Below, in pieces: positions 50,592-58,500 of a stretch of DNA of 64,000 bases. Numbering within the stretch: position 1 is the first letter of the stretch; the number at the start of each line of letters is the position of its first letter. Source of the DNA: Synechococcus sp. KORDI-52 (GTDB lineage Bacteria; Cyanobacteriota; Cyanobacteriia; PCC-6307; Cyanobiaceae). The stretch lies in assembly GCF_000737595.1 (NCBI RefSeq), contig NZ_CP006271.1, positions 310,001 through 374,000 of the forward strand, written 5' to 3'. Position numbers and translations under genes: made by a program. The notes under the pieces are model-generated. The model saw only the letters and a list, made by a program, of their open reading frames with translations. It ran no database searches and was not told the DNA's origin.

Positions 50592-51107
50592 ATGCTCCCT
50601 AAAGCAAACGTGGAGTTGAATCTCTGCAGAGACGCCGAGGCTTCGGGCTCGCTTGGTGCGGACTCTACACAGCAGATCTGGCGTCTTGAGACCCTTGAGA
50701 CGACACGAGCGCTGGGGCAATGGCTGGCGCAAAACCTGCCCACGGGCAGCATTCTGCTGTTGAGCGGTCCGCTGGGAGCCGGCAAAACATCACTGGTGCA
50801 GGGCCTGGCAGCAGGCCTCGGGATCACCGAACCGATCACCAGTCCCACCTTTGCCCTGGCACAGCACTACCCCCAGGGGACACCGCAACTGGTGCACCTC
50901 GATCTTTATCGCCTGGAGCACCCAGCCGCCGCCGATGAACTCCTGCTGCAGGAAGAGGAAGAGGCGCGCGCGGCAGGGGCGTTGATGGCGGTGGAGTGGC
51001 CCGAACGGCTTGGTCTCGACCTCCCGGACGCCTGGCGGCTCGAGCTGCGTCACCAGGACGAAGGCCGACTGGCTCAGCTCACCTCTCCCAGAAACGCCTC
51101 CACCTGA
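50592..51107 (+). CDS. tsaE: tRNA threonylcarbamoyladenosine biosynthesis ATPase TsaE
   Basis: TsaE works with TsaB, TsaC and TsaD to modify A37 of ANN-reading tRNAs. The 171-residue frame has the P-loop [39 protein letters not shown] and VEWPERLG. The first 30 or so residues are not family-like. The true start may be GTG 50610 or TTG 50616 rather than ATG 50592, which is only 7 bp from the divergent ahcY. The 3' end overlaps the opposing PfkB gene by 34 bp. Confidence 0.92.
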   Translation: MLPKANVELNLCRDAEASGSLGADSTQQIWRLETLETTRALGQWLAQNLPTGSILLLSGPLGAGKTSLVQGLAAGLGITEPITSPTFALAQHYPQGTPQLVHLDLYRLEHPAAADELLLQEEEEARAAGALMAVEWPERLGLDLPDAWRLELRHQDEGRLAQLTSPRNAST

Positions 51108-52030
51108 GCCTCCTTGGGCTGGGGGTCAATGCCGCCGGCACCGCCGCAGACCAACGCGCCACAGGCGGCCGCAAAGCGGATGCGCTCCTGGGGCGGGGAC
51201 GACCATCGGTGCAACAAGCCAGCCGTGAAGGCATCGCCGGCACCAGTGGTGTCGACGACGGTGGGGGGCTGAAAGGCGAACTGCTCGCCTGATTCGGCCC
51301 CCAATTGCCATCGCACCGGAGCCGCTCCATCGGTCACCACCACATCCGGCCGCTGTGGCAACGCCTGCTGGATCGCGCCGGGATCGTCGCTGTTGAACAA
51401 CCAGAGCGCTTCCTCCCGCGCCAGCTTGATCAGGGCCGCCCGGTCCAGGAGCGGTTGCATCGCCGCCAAGGCCGCAGCGGACGGCTCAGCCCCAGGATCA
51501 GCGGAGGCATCCCAAAACGTGGGGCGCCAATTCACATCAAGGGCAATCGCCGTGCCCAGGCTCTCGGCCTGGTGCACGGCCGAGAGCAGAGCCGAGGCCG
51601 AAGCGGGTGTGGCCAGCGGAAGCGTGCCGATCAACAACCATCGGGCCTGGGGCAGGGGTGCCGGCTCCAGAGCCTGATCCGCGAAGCCGGCCCCTTGATC
51701 CCCGGCAAAGCCCTGAAACTGCCGTTCTCCATCCCGAGCACGGCGCACCAACACGATGCGGCTGGGGCGCTCGCCATCCCGCTGCAGCAGCGTGGTCTCA
51801 ACGCCACGCTCAGCAAACAGATGGGAAAAGGCGTCACCAATGGCGTCCTGCCCCAATCGACCGGCAAAAGCCACCTCTGTACCCAGACGGGCCAGGCCGC
51901 AGGCCACATTGGCCGGAGCACCGCCCAGACGATCGTCCACGGGGCGATCCACCGCTGGATCACCACCAGGCGGGCCAAGCCGATCGATCAGGGCTTCACC
52001 AAGACAGACGACAACGGGAACAAGCGCCAT
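51074..52030 (-). CDS. PfkB-family carbohydrate kinase (fructokinase-like)
   Basis: This 318-residue ribokinase-fold sugar kinase begins with VVCLGEALIDRLGPPGGDPAVD and has GGAPANVACGLARLGTEVAFAG, and the catalytic-base motif DTTGAGDAFTAGLLHRW near the end. The form fits fructokinases. In marine Synechococcus it may act on fructose released from sucrose. It lies 21 bp after mutY on the same strand and overlaps tsaE tail to tail. Confidence 0.9.
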   Translation of the reverse strand: MALVPVVVCLGEALIDRLGPPGGDPAVDRPVDDRLGGAPANVACGLARLGTEVAFAGRLGQDAIGDAFSHLFAERGVETTLLQRDGERPSRIVLVRRARDGERQFQGFAGDQGAGFADQALEPAPLPQARWLLIGTLPLATPASASALLSAVHQAESLGTAIALDVNWRPTFWDASADPGAEPSAAALAAMQPLLDRAALIKLAREEALWLFNSDDPGAIQQALPQRPDVVVTDGAAPVRWQLGAESGEQFAFQPPTVVDTTGAGDAFTAGLLHRWSSPPQERIRFAAACGALVCGGAGGIDPQPKEAQVEAFLGEVS

Positions 52031-52051
52031 CTGACCGCAGGTGAACCTTGC

Positions 52052-53194
52052 CTAAGGGTGGGCAGAGCTGTCCAACCTGCCAAGCAGCGCCTCAATGATT
52101 CGTGCATTGGCCGCTGGGAAGGCGTAATTGACCAGGTCTTCCGGCAACACCCAACGCACCTGCTGACTGGCGAGAGGCTGCGGCTCCCCCGACACCCAGT
52201 CGCAGAGATGCACGACGAAGCGCAGCTTCTTGTGGCTGTAGGCGTGATCCACCGTGATCAGTTCATCGCCGACCGTCACGGCGATACCGAGTTCTTCCTG
52301 CAGCTCACGGACAATGCAGGTGTTGATCGTTTCGCCTTCTTCCTGTTTGCCACCGGGAAATTCCCACATCCCCCCGAGCAGGCCTTCCTCGAGCCGCTGA
52401 TCGATCAACACCTCCCCTGCAGCATTGAGCACAACGCCCACTCCAATCACCTGGAAGGGCAAGGGTTTGGCAGCGTCGGTCACGGGCCAGGGGCGGGGAT
52501 CGCCGGAAGCGTAAGCAGCACAGCGCAACCGCCAGGGGCAACGTTCGCAGGAGGGAGAGCGTGGCGTGCAGAGCGTGGCCCCCAGATCCATCAAGGCCTG
52601 GTTCATATCCCGGGGCCGCACCGGATCCAGCAACGCCTCACTCCAGCTCCAGAACAGCGCGTCATCGCGAGCCGGCGGGCGCGGATGGGCCGTCAATCGC
52701 GCCAACACCCGTTTGACGTTGCCATCCAGGATGGGCAGCGGTTCATTGAAGGCACTGGAAAGAATGCTGCCGGCGGTGGTGCGGCCAATGCCCGGCAAGG
52801 CCATCCAGCCCTCAAGGTCTCGGGGCCAGGGTCGGCCCACCAACATTGACGCCGCCTCATGCAGACGGCGAGCACGGGCGTAGTAACCGAGGCCCTGCCA
52901 CTGCAGCCGCACCTCATCCAGAGACGCCGAGGCCAGGGCCTCCACCGTGGGAAACGTCGCCATCCAATGCGTCCAGTAGGGGAGAGCCACGGCCAACTGG
53001 GTCTGCTGGAGCATCACCTCAGCGATCCAGATGCCGTAGGGGTCGAGCTGTTGATCCGCTTCCGGCCATGCCCCGCACGCCAGAAACATCCAAGGCTTTT
53101 GCAGGGGATCCCGCCGACCATGGACCTGCCACCAAAGGATCAGGTGTTCGGCCAACGAATCAAAGCTTTCAGATCCCGAACATGGACTGATCAA
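52052..53194 (-). CDS. mutY: A/G-specific adenine DNA glycosylase
   Basis: MutY removes adenine mispaired with 8-oxoguanine. The 380 residues include WIAEVMLQQTQLAVALPYW, the helix-hairpin-helix LPGIGRTTAGSILSSAFN, LDGNVKRVLARL with the catalytic Asp, the 4Fe-4S loop C-x6-C-x2-C-x5-C (CTPRSPSCERCPWRLRC), and a C-terminal MutT-like domain. That domain carries an intact-looking Nudix box GGKQEEGETINTCIVRELQE followed by ELGI. Most MutY proteins have lost Nudix catalytic residues, so this is notable. No upstream start is needed beyond ATG 53194. Confidence 0.95.
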   Translation of the reverse strand: MISPCSGSESFDSLAEHLILWWQVHGRRDPLQKPWMFLACGAWPEADQQLDPYGIWIAEVMLQQTQLAVALPYWTHWMATFPTVEALASASLDEVRLQWQGLGYYARARRLHEAASMLVGRPWPRDLEGWMALPGIGRTTAGSILSSAFNEPLPILDGNVKRVLARLTAHPRPPARDDALFWSWSEALLDPVRPRDMNQALMDLGATLCTPRSPSCERCPWRLRCAAYASGDPRPWPVTDAAKPLPFQVIGVGVVLNAAGEVLIDQRLEEGLLGGMWEFPGGKQEEGETINTCIVRELQEELGIAVTVGDELITVDHAYSHKKLRFVVHLCDWVSGEPQPLASQQVRWVLPEDLVNYAFPAANARIIEALLGRLDSSAHP

Positions 53195-53216
53195 AGGACT
53201 TTCAACACTTCAGGAC

Positions 53217-53868
53217 TTAGTCGTAGACGACAACCAGACCTGCAGAGGGTGGCTGCATCAAGGCCTTGATCTCAGGTTTTACGGACATCTTGAACTGCTT
53301 CCACTGGAGGCTGCCGATGATCTGTAGCGCTGCAGCTTCGGCCAGACGCTGACCTGCTTCCACATCACTTGGATAGTGCATCCCGCAGGTCACACGGGCG
53401 GCCATCCCCTGACGGCCCACCTGCAACAAACGCTGTCTGCGTTCCGGCAACAAATCAGCAAGCAGCAAGCAGCAAGCAGCAAACTTGTCGTGACATACCA
53501 AGTGGAGTGGCCACTGGGGTAACTCTCGGAGTATTCCCGGGGCAAACAAGGCGTCAGATCTCGATGGGAAAGAAATGGTCTAGGGCGCCCGATTGCGTTT
53601 TTGAGCTTGTTTTTTACTTCATCGACCAGATGAACAAACTGCGGAACACCCGAGCGAATCATGACTGTTGCCAGCGCAAAACATCCAGATCACGCTTCAG
53701 CGCCTGACTGCCCCGCGCCGATGGTGACCCAACCACATTGGCCAAAGAAGAGAAATCCATTTGAAAGCCATCGTCCGGATTAGCCGCCACAGGCTGGATG
53801 AATGCTGTCGAGCCGAAAACAAAAACACTTCAAGCGCCGACCATGCCACTAAGGCCACGAAGCGCCAT
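53217..53868 (-). pseudogene. Broken PAP2-superfamily acid phosphatase gene
   Basis: Reading the minus strand, pieces of one class A-type acid phosphatase appear in order but in different frames. From ATG 53868: MALRGLSGMVGA, an in-frame TGA (53830-53832), then SVFVFGSTAFIQPVAANPDD (signal peptide end) and GSPSARGSQALKRDLDVLRWQQS, then TGA (53659-53661). In the next frame: LKNAIGRPRPFLSHRDL and SYPSGHSTWYVTTSLLL (motifs 1 and 2). After a heptamer repeat expansion the third frame gives ADLLPERRQRLL and ARVTCGMHYPSDVEAG (motif 3). About 30 residues before GVPQFV also seem lost. With four lesions it is surely inactive. The intact ancestor would be a periplasmic phosphomonoesterase. Confidence 0.85.
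53455..53482. repeat. Four-copy 7-bp tandem repeat inside the PAP2 pseudogene
   Basis: On the plus strand the units are tcagcaa, gcagcaa, gcagcaa and gcagcaa. Removing two units (14 bp) restores a reading frame that aligns position by position with the phosphatase family (STWYVTTSLLLADLLPERR), so the expansion itself explains this frameshift. Confidence 0.9.
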
Positions 53869-54077
53869 CAGTGCAAGGCTCCAATAGCAGCCATATTAAT
53901 GCAAGTCTCACGTCATTCAATCAACCCTTTTTGACATTAAAAATCTGCAATCAGCCGCCAGAAGAAACAAAAAACACTTGTCGCAACTGAGCAGCCCCAA
54001 TGGTTTTTAAGTGTTTGAAATGCTCCGGGGCAACGTCTAACGCTGATGGGGAAGCGTCTGAGACTCTGCACTGGGCT
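53869..54077. other. Intergenic stretch without a recognisable gene
   Basis: These 209 AT-rich bases lie between the pseudogene start and the methyltransferase stop. I see no frame, RNA or terminator that I can support. Confidence 0.6.
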
Positions 54078-54785
54078 TCAAGGACGAACAGGCCGAAGCA
54101 GGGCCAGGGCTTCTGCCCGATGCTGACCGCGCCAAGCCCATGTCATCGTCCAGCCGCAGTCGGCAGCGACCGACTCGATCCAGCCACGCCGTGCCGGCCA
54201 GTCACATCGCTTCAGGTGATCGATCACAGCATCCCGCTGCTCGCCGGACAGACCGGGCCACTGCTGCACCCTGGCGACATAACGCTTGAGATAGTCGTCC
54301 CGCGATTCATCTTCCTCCTGAAACACATCCGTCCACACCAGCAGCCCGTCGTCAGCAACGCGCCGACGCGCCCCCTCAAGGAAACGACCCTTATCGGAAT
54401 CGCTGAGGTGGTGAATGGCGAAGGCGGAGTGAATCAAATCCACCGGTTGCTCAGATTGCGCCACGGCCCAATCGAGCAGATCCCCACACCTCCAGTGGCA
54501 GGGGAACCGGGCCGCCCCCATCTGGCGCTCGGCCAGGGGCAGAACAGAGGCCGCCAGATCAATCCCTGTGTAGGAGCGCAAAGGCAACGAGCGGAACAGG
54601 GGCGCGAGATGGGCGAGATCACCACAACCCAGATCCACCAGAGCGACGGATGTCCGCCAGTCCCCGCGTTGATCGCACCAGTCCCTGAGTGCAACAGCGG
54701 TCGCGTCGGCAACAGCGCGGTGCTCCATCACATCGTGGTTCAGAACCTTCCGGAAGGTTTGCCATTGCTGTTCGAACAAGGTCAT
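54078..54785 (-). CDS. SAM-dependent methyltransferase
   Basis: This is a 235-residue class I methyltransferase. The SAM-binding motif VALVDLGCGDLAHLAPLFRSL lies near residue 48, followed by YTGIDLAASVLPLAERQM, DLIHSAFAIHHLSD and VADDGLLVWTDVF. The substrate is unknown. The ATG at 54785 overlaps the upstream gltS stop by 4 bases, which fixes this start and excludes the much longer frame. Coupling with a glutamate symporter is unusual and does not suggest an obvious substrate. Confidence 0.87.
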   Translation of the reverse strand: MTLFEQQWQTFRKVLNHDVMEHRAVADATAVALRDWCDQRGDWRTSVALVDLGCGDLAHLAPLFRSLPLRSYTGIDLAASVLPLAERQMGAARFPCHWRCGDLLDWAVAQSEQPVDLIHSAFAIHHLSDSDKGRFLEGARRRVADDGLLVWTDVFQEEDESRDDYLKRYVARVQQWPGLSGEQRDAVIDHLKRCDWPARRGWIESVAADCGWTMTWAWRGQHRAEALALLRPVRP

Positions 54786-56164
54786 CGTGCCCGGCCCAGA
54801 CGCAGGCCGAACACCAGGGAGGCCAGGGTGAGCGCCAGAGCGACAGCGCTGAAGCGCGGCAATCCCCAGCTGGCGATCAACACAGGCGAGAGGGCGGTGA
54901 CCAATCCACCGCCCAGGAAGGGTTCGAACAACAGCTGCTTGAACGAAAAGGCTTCCATGGCCCGACTCCGTCCCAGGGGGTCGGCCATGCGCAGCAGCAG
55001 CAGGCCAGTGGCCGTCACCCCGGTTCCCTGGCCGAAGTCCGCGATCCCTCGCTCGAACCAGTGATCGCGGAAAATCCGCGGAGCCAGCACGAGAAAAGCA
55101 GCGATATTCCAGGTGAGACCAACAACTGCGAGGGCGACAAAGGGAAGCCAGTTCTCCTCCAGAAGCGGCAGATTGAGACTGGCCATCGCCGCCGTGATCA
55201 GCAGATCCATGGCCACAGAGCCGAGGCTCGCCTGAGCCAGCGGCGAAGCCAGACCGGTTTGCCCGGTGCGCTGCAGCACAACCTGCACGATCAACCCGCC
55301 GACCATGGCCAGGGGGAACACGGGAATCGCAAGGATGAGATTGGCGGTCTCGGGACCTCCAAACCAACCGGCGAGGCCCGTGAGCAAGGCCTTCAGCAGG
55401 ATGCCCAGGCCGACAGCGCCGCCGGCGAGCGCCACATTCAGCGTGAGGGCATCGATCGTCATCGACCGTGGAGCGTCTGGATCAACCGTTCCCGCAGCAC
55501 GCTCCAGATTGAGTCGCTCCTCAGCAGACATCGGATCTACGGTGTCAAGCGCCTGTTGCGACCTGTTCACGCGCGCCAGCCATTGGCGGGCGCGGCCGAT
55601 TACCACCAGGGTGCTGCCGAGCAGAACAGCAGTCAGAACACCCACCGTCGCCATGGCCAGACCGAGGGTCTCACCAGCGGGGAAACCCAGCTCGCGGAAG
55701 GTCGGGCCCAGACCGGCCGCAGTGCCATGGCCCCCTTCAAAGCCCACCTCGATCAGGGCCGCCATCAAGGGGCTGGTGCCAAACAGCGGCTGAAGCACCA
55801 GAAGCACCAGAAGCCCCCCCACCAGGTACTGCCCGAAACCGAGCACCATCCCGAACGCGGTCTGTCCGGCCGCACGATTCCAGATCACCCCTGGGCTCGG
55901 CAGCCTCTGGCCGAGAAACAAGGTTGCGAACACCAGGGAGATCAAGACGCCAGGGGCCTGGCTCCAGATGCGATACACCTGCTCGGGGAACACACTCCAG
56001 GGTCCGAAAGGACCGATCAGCAGACCAAGCAGACCGGCAATCAACGCCTCAGGGATGCCGAGGCGCCTAAGCCAGCCCAGATGTTGACGCAGCGCTGTGC
56101 CCACCAGGAGCAGTAGACAGAGCCCCGAAAAAGACAGCAGAACATCGAACAGACTGAGGTTCAT
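54782..56164 (-). CDS. gltS: Sodium/glutamate symporter
   Basis: This 460-residue membrane protein of the ESS family has about 11 helices in two inverted halves. Recognisable parts are LGIPEALIAGLLGLLIGP, the first reentrant-loop motif VGFEGGHGTAAGLGPTFRELG, and the second half GFGQYLVGGLL and IADFGQGTGVTATGLLLLRM. A long cytosolic linker lies around residues 200-245. It would import glutamate with Na+. Upstream the sequence turns abruptly AT-rich (from 56165), marking the edge of the decay zone. Confidence 0.9.
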   Translation of the reverse strand: MNLSLFDVLLSFSGLCLLLLVGTALRQHLGWLRRLGIPEALIAGLLGLLIGPFGPWSVFPEQVYRIWSQAPGVLISLVFATLFLGQRLPSPGVIWNRAAGQTAFGMVLGFGQYLVGGLLVLLVLQPLFGTSPLMAALIEVGFEGGHGTAAGLGPTFRELGFPAGETLGLAMATVGVLTAVLLGSTLVVIGRARQWLARVNRSQQALDTVDPMSAEERLNLERAAGTVDPDAPRSMTIDALTLNVALAGGAVGLGILLKALLTGLAGWFGGPETANLILAIPVFPLAMVGGLIVQVVLQRTGQTGLASPLAQASLGSVAMDLLITAAMASLNLPLLEENWLPFVALAVVGLTWNIAAFLVLAPRIFRDHWFERGIADFGQGTGVTATGLLLLRMADPLGRSRAMEAFSFKQLLFEPFLGGGLVTALSPVLIASWGLPRFSAVALALTLASLVFGLRLGRAR

Positions 56165-56444
56165 CAGATCTCAACCCATGCAGGCAGGGTGCCACCGCTC
56201 GCCTCAGGCTGATGACTTTGGCATGTGAGCGGTCATGCCAGCCAGGCCGCCACTGCCACGCTGAGATGGATCAATTAACATATAGCCATATAAAATGCCT
56301 TTCTCATCGCCGCTGATGGCAAGGAGCTGAAAAAGAGAAGAAAGAAGCAAAGAAATTCAAATAGAGAGGGCACTATAAGGCAAATGCTTTTTGCCATACT
56401 TTCAGTCAATATGTAACACATTAACTGGTAAAATGAAAGGGCTT
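56165..56444. other. AT-rich intergenic stretch before the EAL remnant
   Basis: About 280 bases upstream of gltS and of the EAL-like remnant. It probably holds the gltS promoter. I find no supported gene; the 90-codon minus-strand frame across 56275-56547 looks like chance because it is antisense to the EAL remnant. Confidence 0.5.
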
Positions 56445-57117
56445 GAATGTTTATCCAGACTTGAAGAGGACTCAACTTTGCTAGAACCCAGGTATTTTTA
56501 CCTTTAATTAAATCATTACAAATCACTGCTGATTTTGATATAATCATACGCGAAAAAGTGATCGCTTAAATAGGCATTATTCACGCAAAGTCGCCCCACA
56601 CAAAATTGACATTCAATGTAAATGTCTCAGGCGATCTTATTCGAAGCCCTGATAAACGTGAAATTTTACTTGAACTGATTGCCTCCGCCTCCACCTAACA
56701 AAAAACTACAAATTGAAATTGTTGAAGACTCATTTGAAATAGAGGCTCATGTATGGATGTTTTTTCACATGCCTTGAATTGTTGAATATTAAAGTATATA
56801 TCGATGACTTTGGCTTAGGCTTTGCATCAATCGACCGTATATTATCTCTTCCGATTTATGGGGTAAAAATTAGATGGCATTTTTGTTTCTGGGCTAGATG
56901 AGCGCGACCAGAAAAAAATAATTTCCTAGGTTCCATCGTCAAAGCTCTTACCAGTTCAGACTTAGAAGTTGTTACTGAAAGCATAGAAAATCAAGATCAG
57001 ATTGAGTGGATTAAAAGTTTAGGTGTTTAAAAATACCAAGGCTATGCAATTTCGAAGCCAATCTCTTTACAGGATACGCTTGCATTCATCATGGCAAACG
57101 AAATCAAACCAGAAGCG
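56445..57117 (+). pseudogene. Degenerate EAL-domain (cyclic-di-GMP phosphodiesterase-like) gene
   Basis: Translating the three plus frames and joining pieces recovers an EAL domain in order. The pieces are ECLSRLEEDSTLLEPRYFYL (56445, the EAL-motif position), IKSLQITADFDIIIREKVIA, HAKSPHTKLTFNVNVSGDLI (the NVS motif), LQIEIVEDSFEIEAHV (the E-x-x-E motif), VYIDDFGLGFASIDRIL with LPIYGVKI (the DDFG motif), DGIFVSGLDERDQK, and SDLEVVTESIENQDQIEWI with YQGYAISKPISLQDTLAF (the E-S-I-E and QGY motifs). At least four frameshifts and four stops separate them. The gene is certainly dead. The upstream GGDEF or sensor part, if there was one, is not visible. The strong AT bias contrasts with the rest of the window. 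Confidence 0.85.
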
Positions 57118-57774
57118 ATTATTGGTCGGAATAAATCCAGCAGAATGATCAATTCTTTAAGCTTTAGAAGTTTTCTGACAAAAACCCTTTATAAAATACC
57201 TTTTTACAGATCGTCGAGCTAAAACTAATATTAATCATTGGCGCTGATCAGCATCAAGAACACCTAAAATGATCAACGGCAAGTCACGTTATTTCCAGAA
57301 TAAAGCAACGAATAATTGTTTGAGCATCACAATCATACAACTTGCATCCACGAACCATTACAAATCAACAACTAAGGCATCGAGCCAATGAAACCTTTAT
57401 ACGTTATTCTTGAAGATGGTATTTTTGAATAGTTCTACCATTGTATTGCTATTACTAGCAAGAGAAAGCTATAAATTCAATTTCAAAGGCTGATCAATGC
57501 GCGAGCTCTCAGTGTCATAGACTGAAAACTTGCACTGCAACCACGCAATTATACATCTAATAGCCACCTACTCATCTAAAATAACATTCAAAATATAAAC
57601 TAGAGAGGAAAACCGACTTCACAACAATTGGCGAGGGTGACTCTGGGCTCGGCGGACAATTCTAATGAAGAAAATACGATTACATGATGAGCCAAGAAGC
57701 TCATCAGATTCAAAGACTAACAGTTGAGCTGAAGCTTGTCATAGCGAGTTCACGATGAATGAGCTCTGCAAACG
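57118..57774. other. AT-rich stretch of about 650 bases with no intact gene
   Basis: This region continues the AT-rich tract after the EAL remnant. Short open pieces such as ELKLILIIGADQHQEHLK (near 57220) look faintly coding, but they are interrupted at once and I cannot assign them. It may be further decay of the same or a neighbouring signalling gene, and it includes the upstream region of the zinc-finger gene. Confidence 0.5.
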
Positions 57775-58200
57775 ATGGACTGTCCGGCCTACCACTCAAA
57801 ACTCGATGAGGTAGATGTGTGCGGCCTGAGGGTTGACTTGTGCCAATACGGATGCGGGGGTATTTGGTTCGAACGTTTCGAGCTCAATCAAACCAACACA
57901 ATCCACGCCCATACAATTCAGAATTTATTCAAAGCATCAACGGCAAAACATGATCAAAAGATCATGACCAGTCAAAGACGGTGTCCAAGAGATTCAACCA
58001 TCATGCAACAGCATTACTACAGCATTAAAAAAGAGGTCGAGGTTGATACATGTCCTTGCTGCGCTGGCATCTGGCTCGATCGCCACGAATTAAACAAAAT
58101 TCAGCAGCAGTATGAAAATGCTCGCGAGAGGGACGCAGAAGCGAACCTATTTATCGAGAAAGCATTTGACAAGATTCTTGCCACCCGATCAATCCCCTAA
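57775..58200 (+). CDS. Double zf-TFIIB-type zinc-finger protein
   Basis: This is a 141-residue protein with two copies of the zf-TFIIB motif (CPxC ... CxxCxGIWxDxxEL). Copy 1 is MDCPAYHSKLDEVDVCGL then CQYGCGGIWFERFEL; its second Cys is a Tyr (CPAY), so zinc binding may be lost. Copy 2 is RCPRDSTIMQQHYY then CPCCAGIWLDRHEL; here the usual second Cys is Asp (CPRD). A helical tail follows (QQQYENARERDAEANLF). It is intact but AT-rich like the decayed DNA around it. ATG 57775 is at the motif start, as in the family. Function unknown. Confidence 0.75.
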   Translation: MDCPAYHSKLDEVDVCGLRVDLCQYGCGGIWFERFELNQTNTIHAHTIQNLFKASTAKHDQKIMTSQRRCPRDSTIMQQHYYSIKKEVEVDTCPCCAGIWLDRHELNKIQQQYENARERDAEANLFIEKAFDKILATRSIP

Positions 58201-58500
58201 TACCCTCCGATTCTCACGACACTCCATTTGAAAGCTCATAACCCATGATCAAGACCATCAATTCGAGGGTCTTCGTTGTCAATATGTCCTTCCAGTCTCC
58301 CTGATCAAGCGAACATTCAAGCCATCCCACCCTGACGACAACAACTCTCTCCACCAGGAAATTGCATTGAAACATGAACTCAAGCTTGAAATCCGATTGC
58401 CCCGATCGAATCTCAAGATCCCTACAGAAGCACTCAACAAGACAGACAGAGGCTTGCAGAAGCCATATCCTGCGCGCATTACAAGGTTCAAGAGTCAGGA
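58201..58500. other. Upstream region of the efflux genes, no gene seen
   Basis: Three hundred bases bridge the AT-rich zone and the RND efflux genes. No supported frame or RNA was found. The efflux promoter should be here, but I see no convincing operator. Confidence 0.5.

Noticed and set aside
50585-50720. SAH-type riboswitch upstream of ahcY
   Set aside because: I looked for the conserved GAGGAGCGCTGC and CCAGGCTC core on the ahcY strand and did not find it; only a short palindrome is present.
53455-53482. Phase-variable contingency locus
   Set aside because: The heptamer could switch the frame, but two in-frame stops and a likely deletion elsewhere mean copy-number change alone cannot restore the gene.
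56275-56547. 90-codon minus-strand protein
   Set aside because: Half of it is antisense to the EAL remnant, its hydrophobic, Leu/Phe/Ile-rich composition follows the AT-rich sequence, and no start signal is seen.
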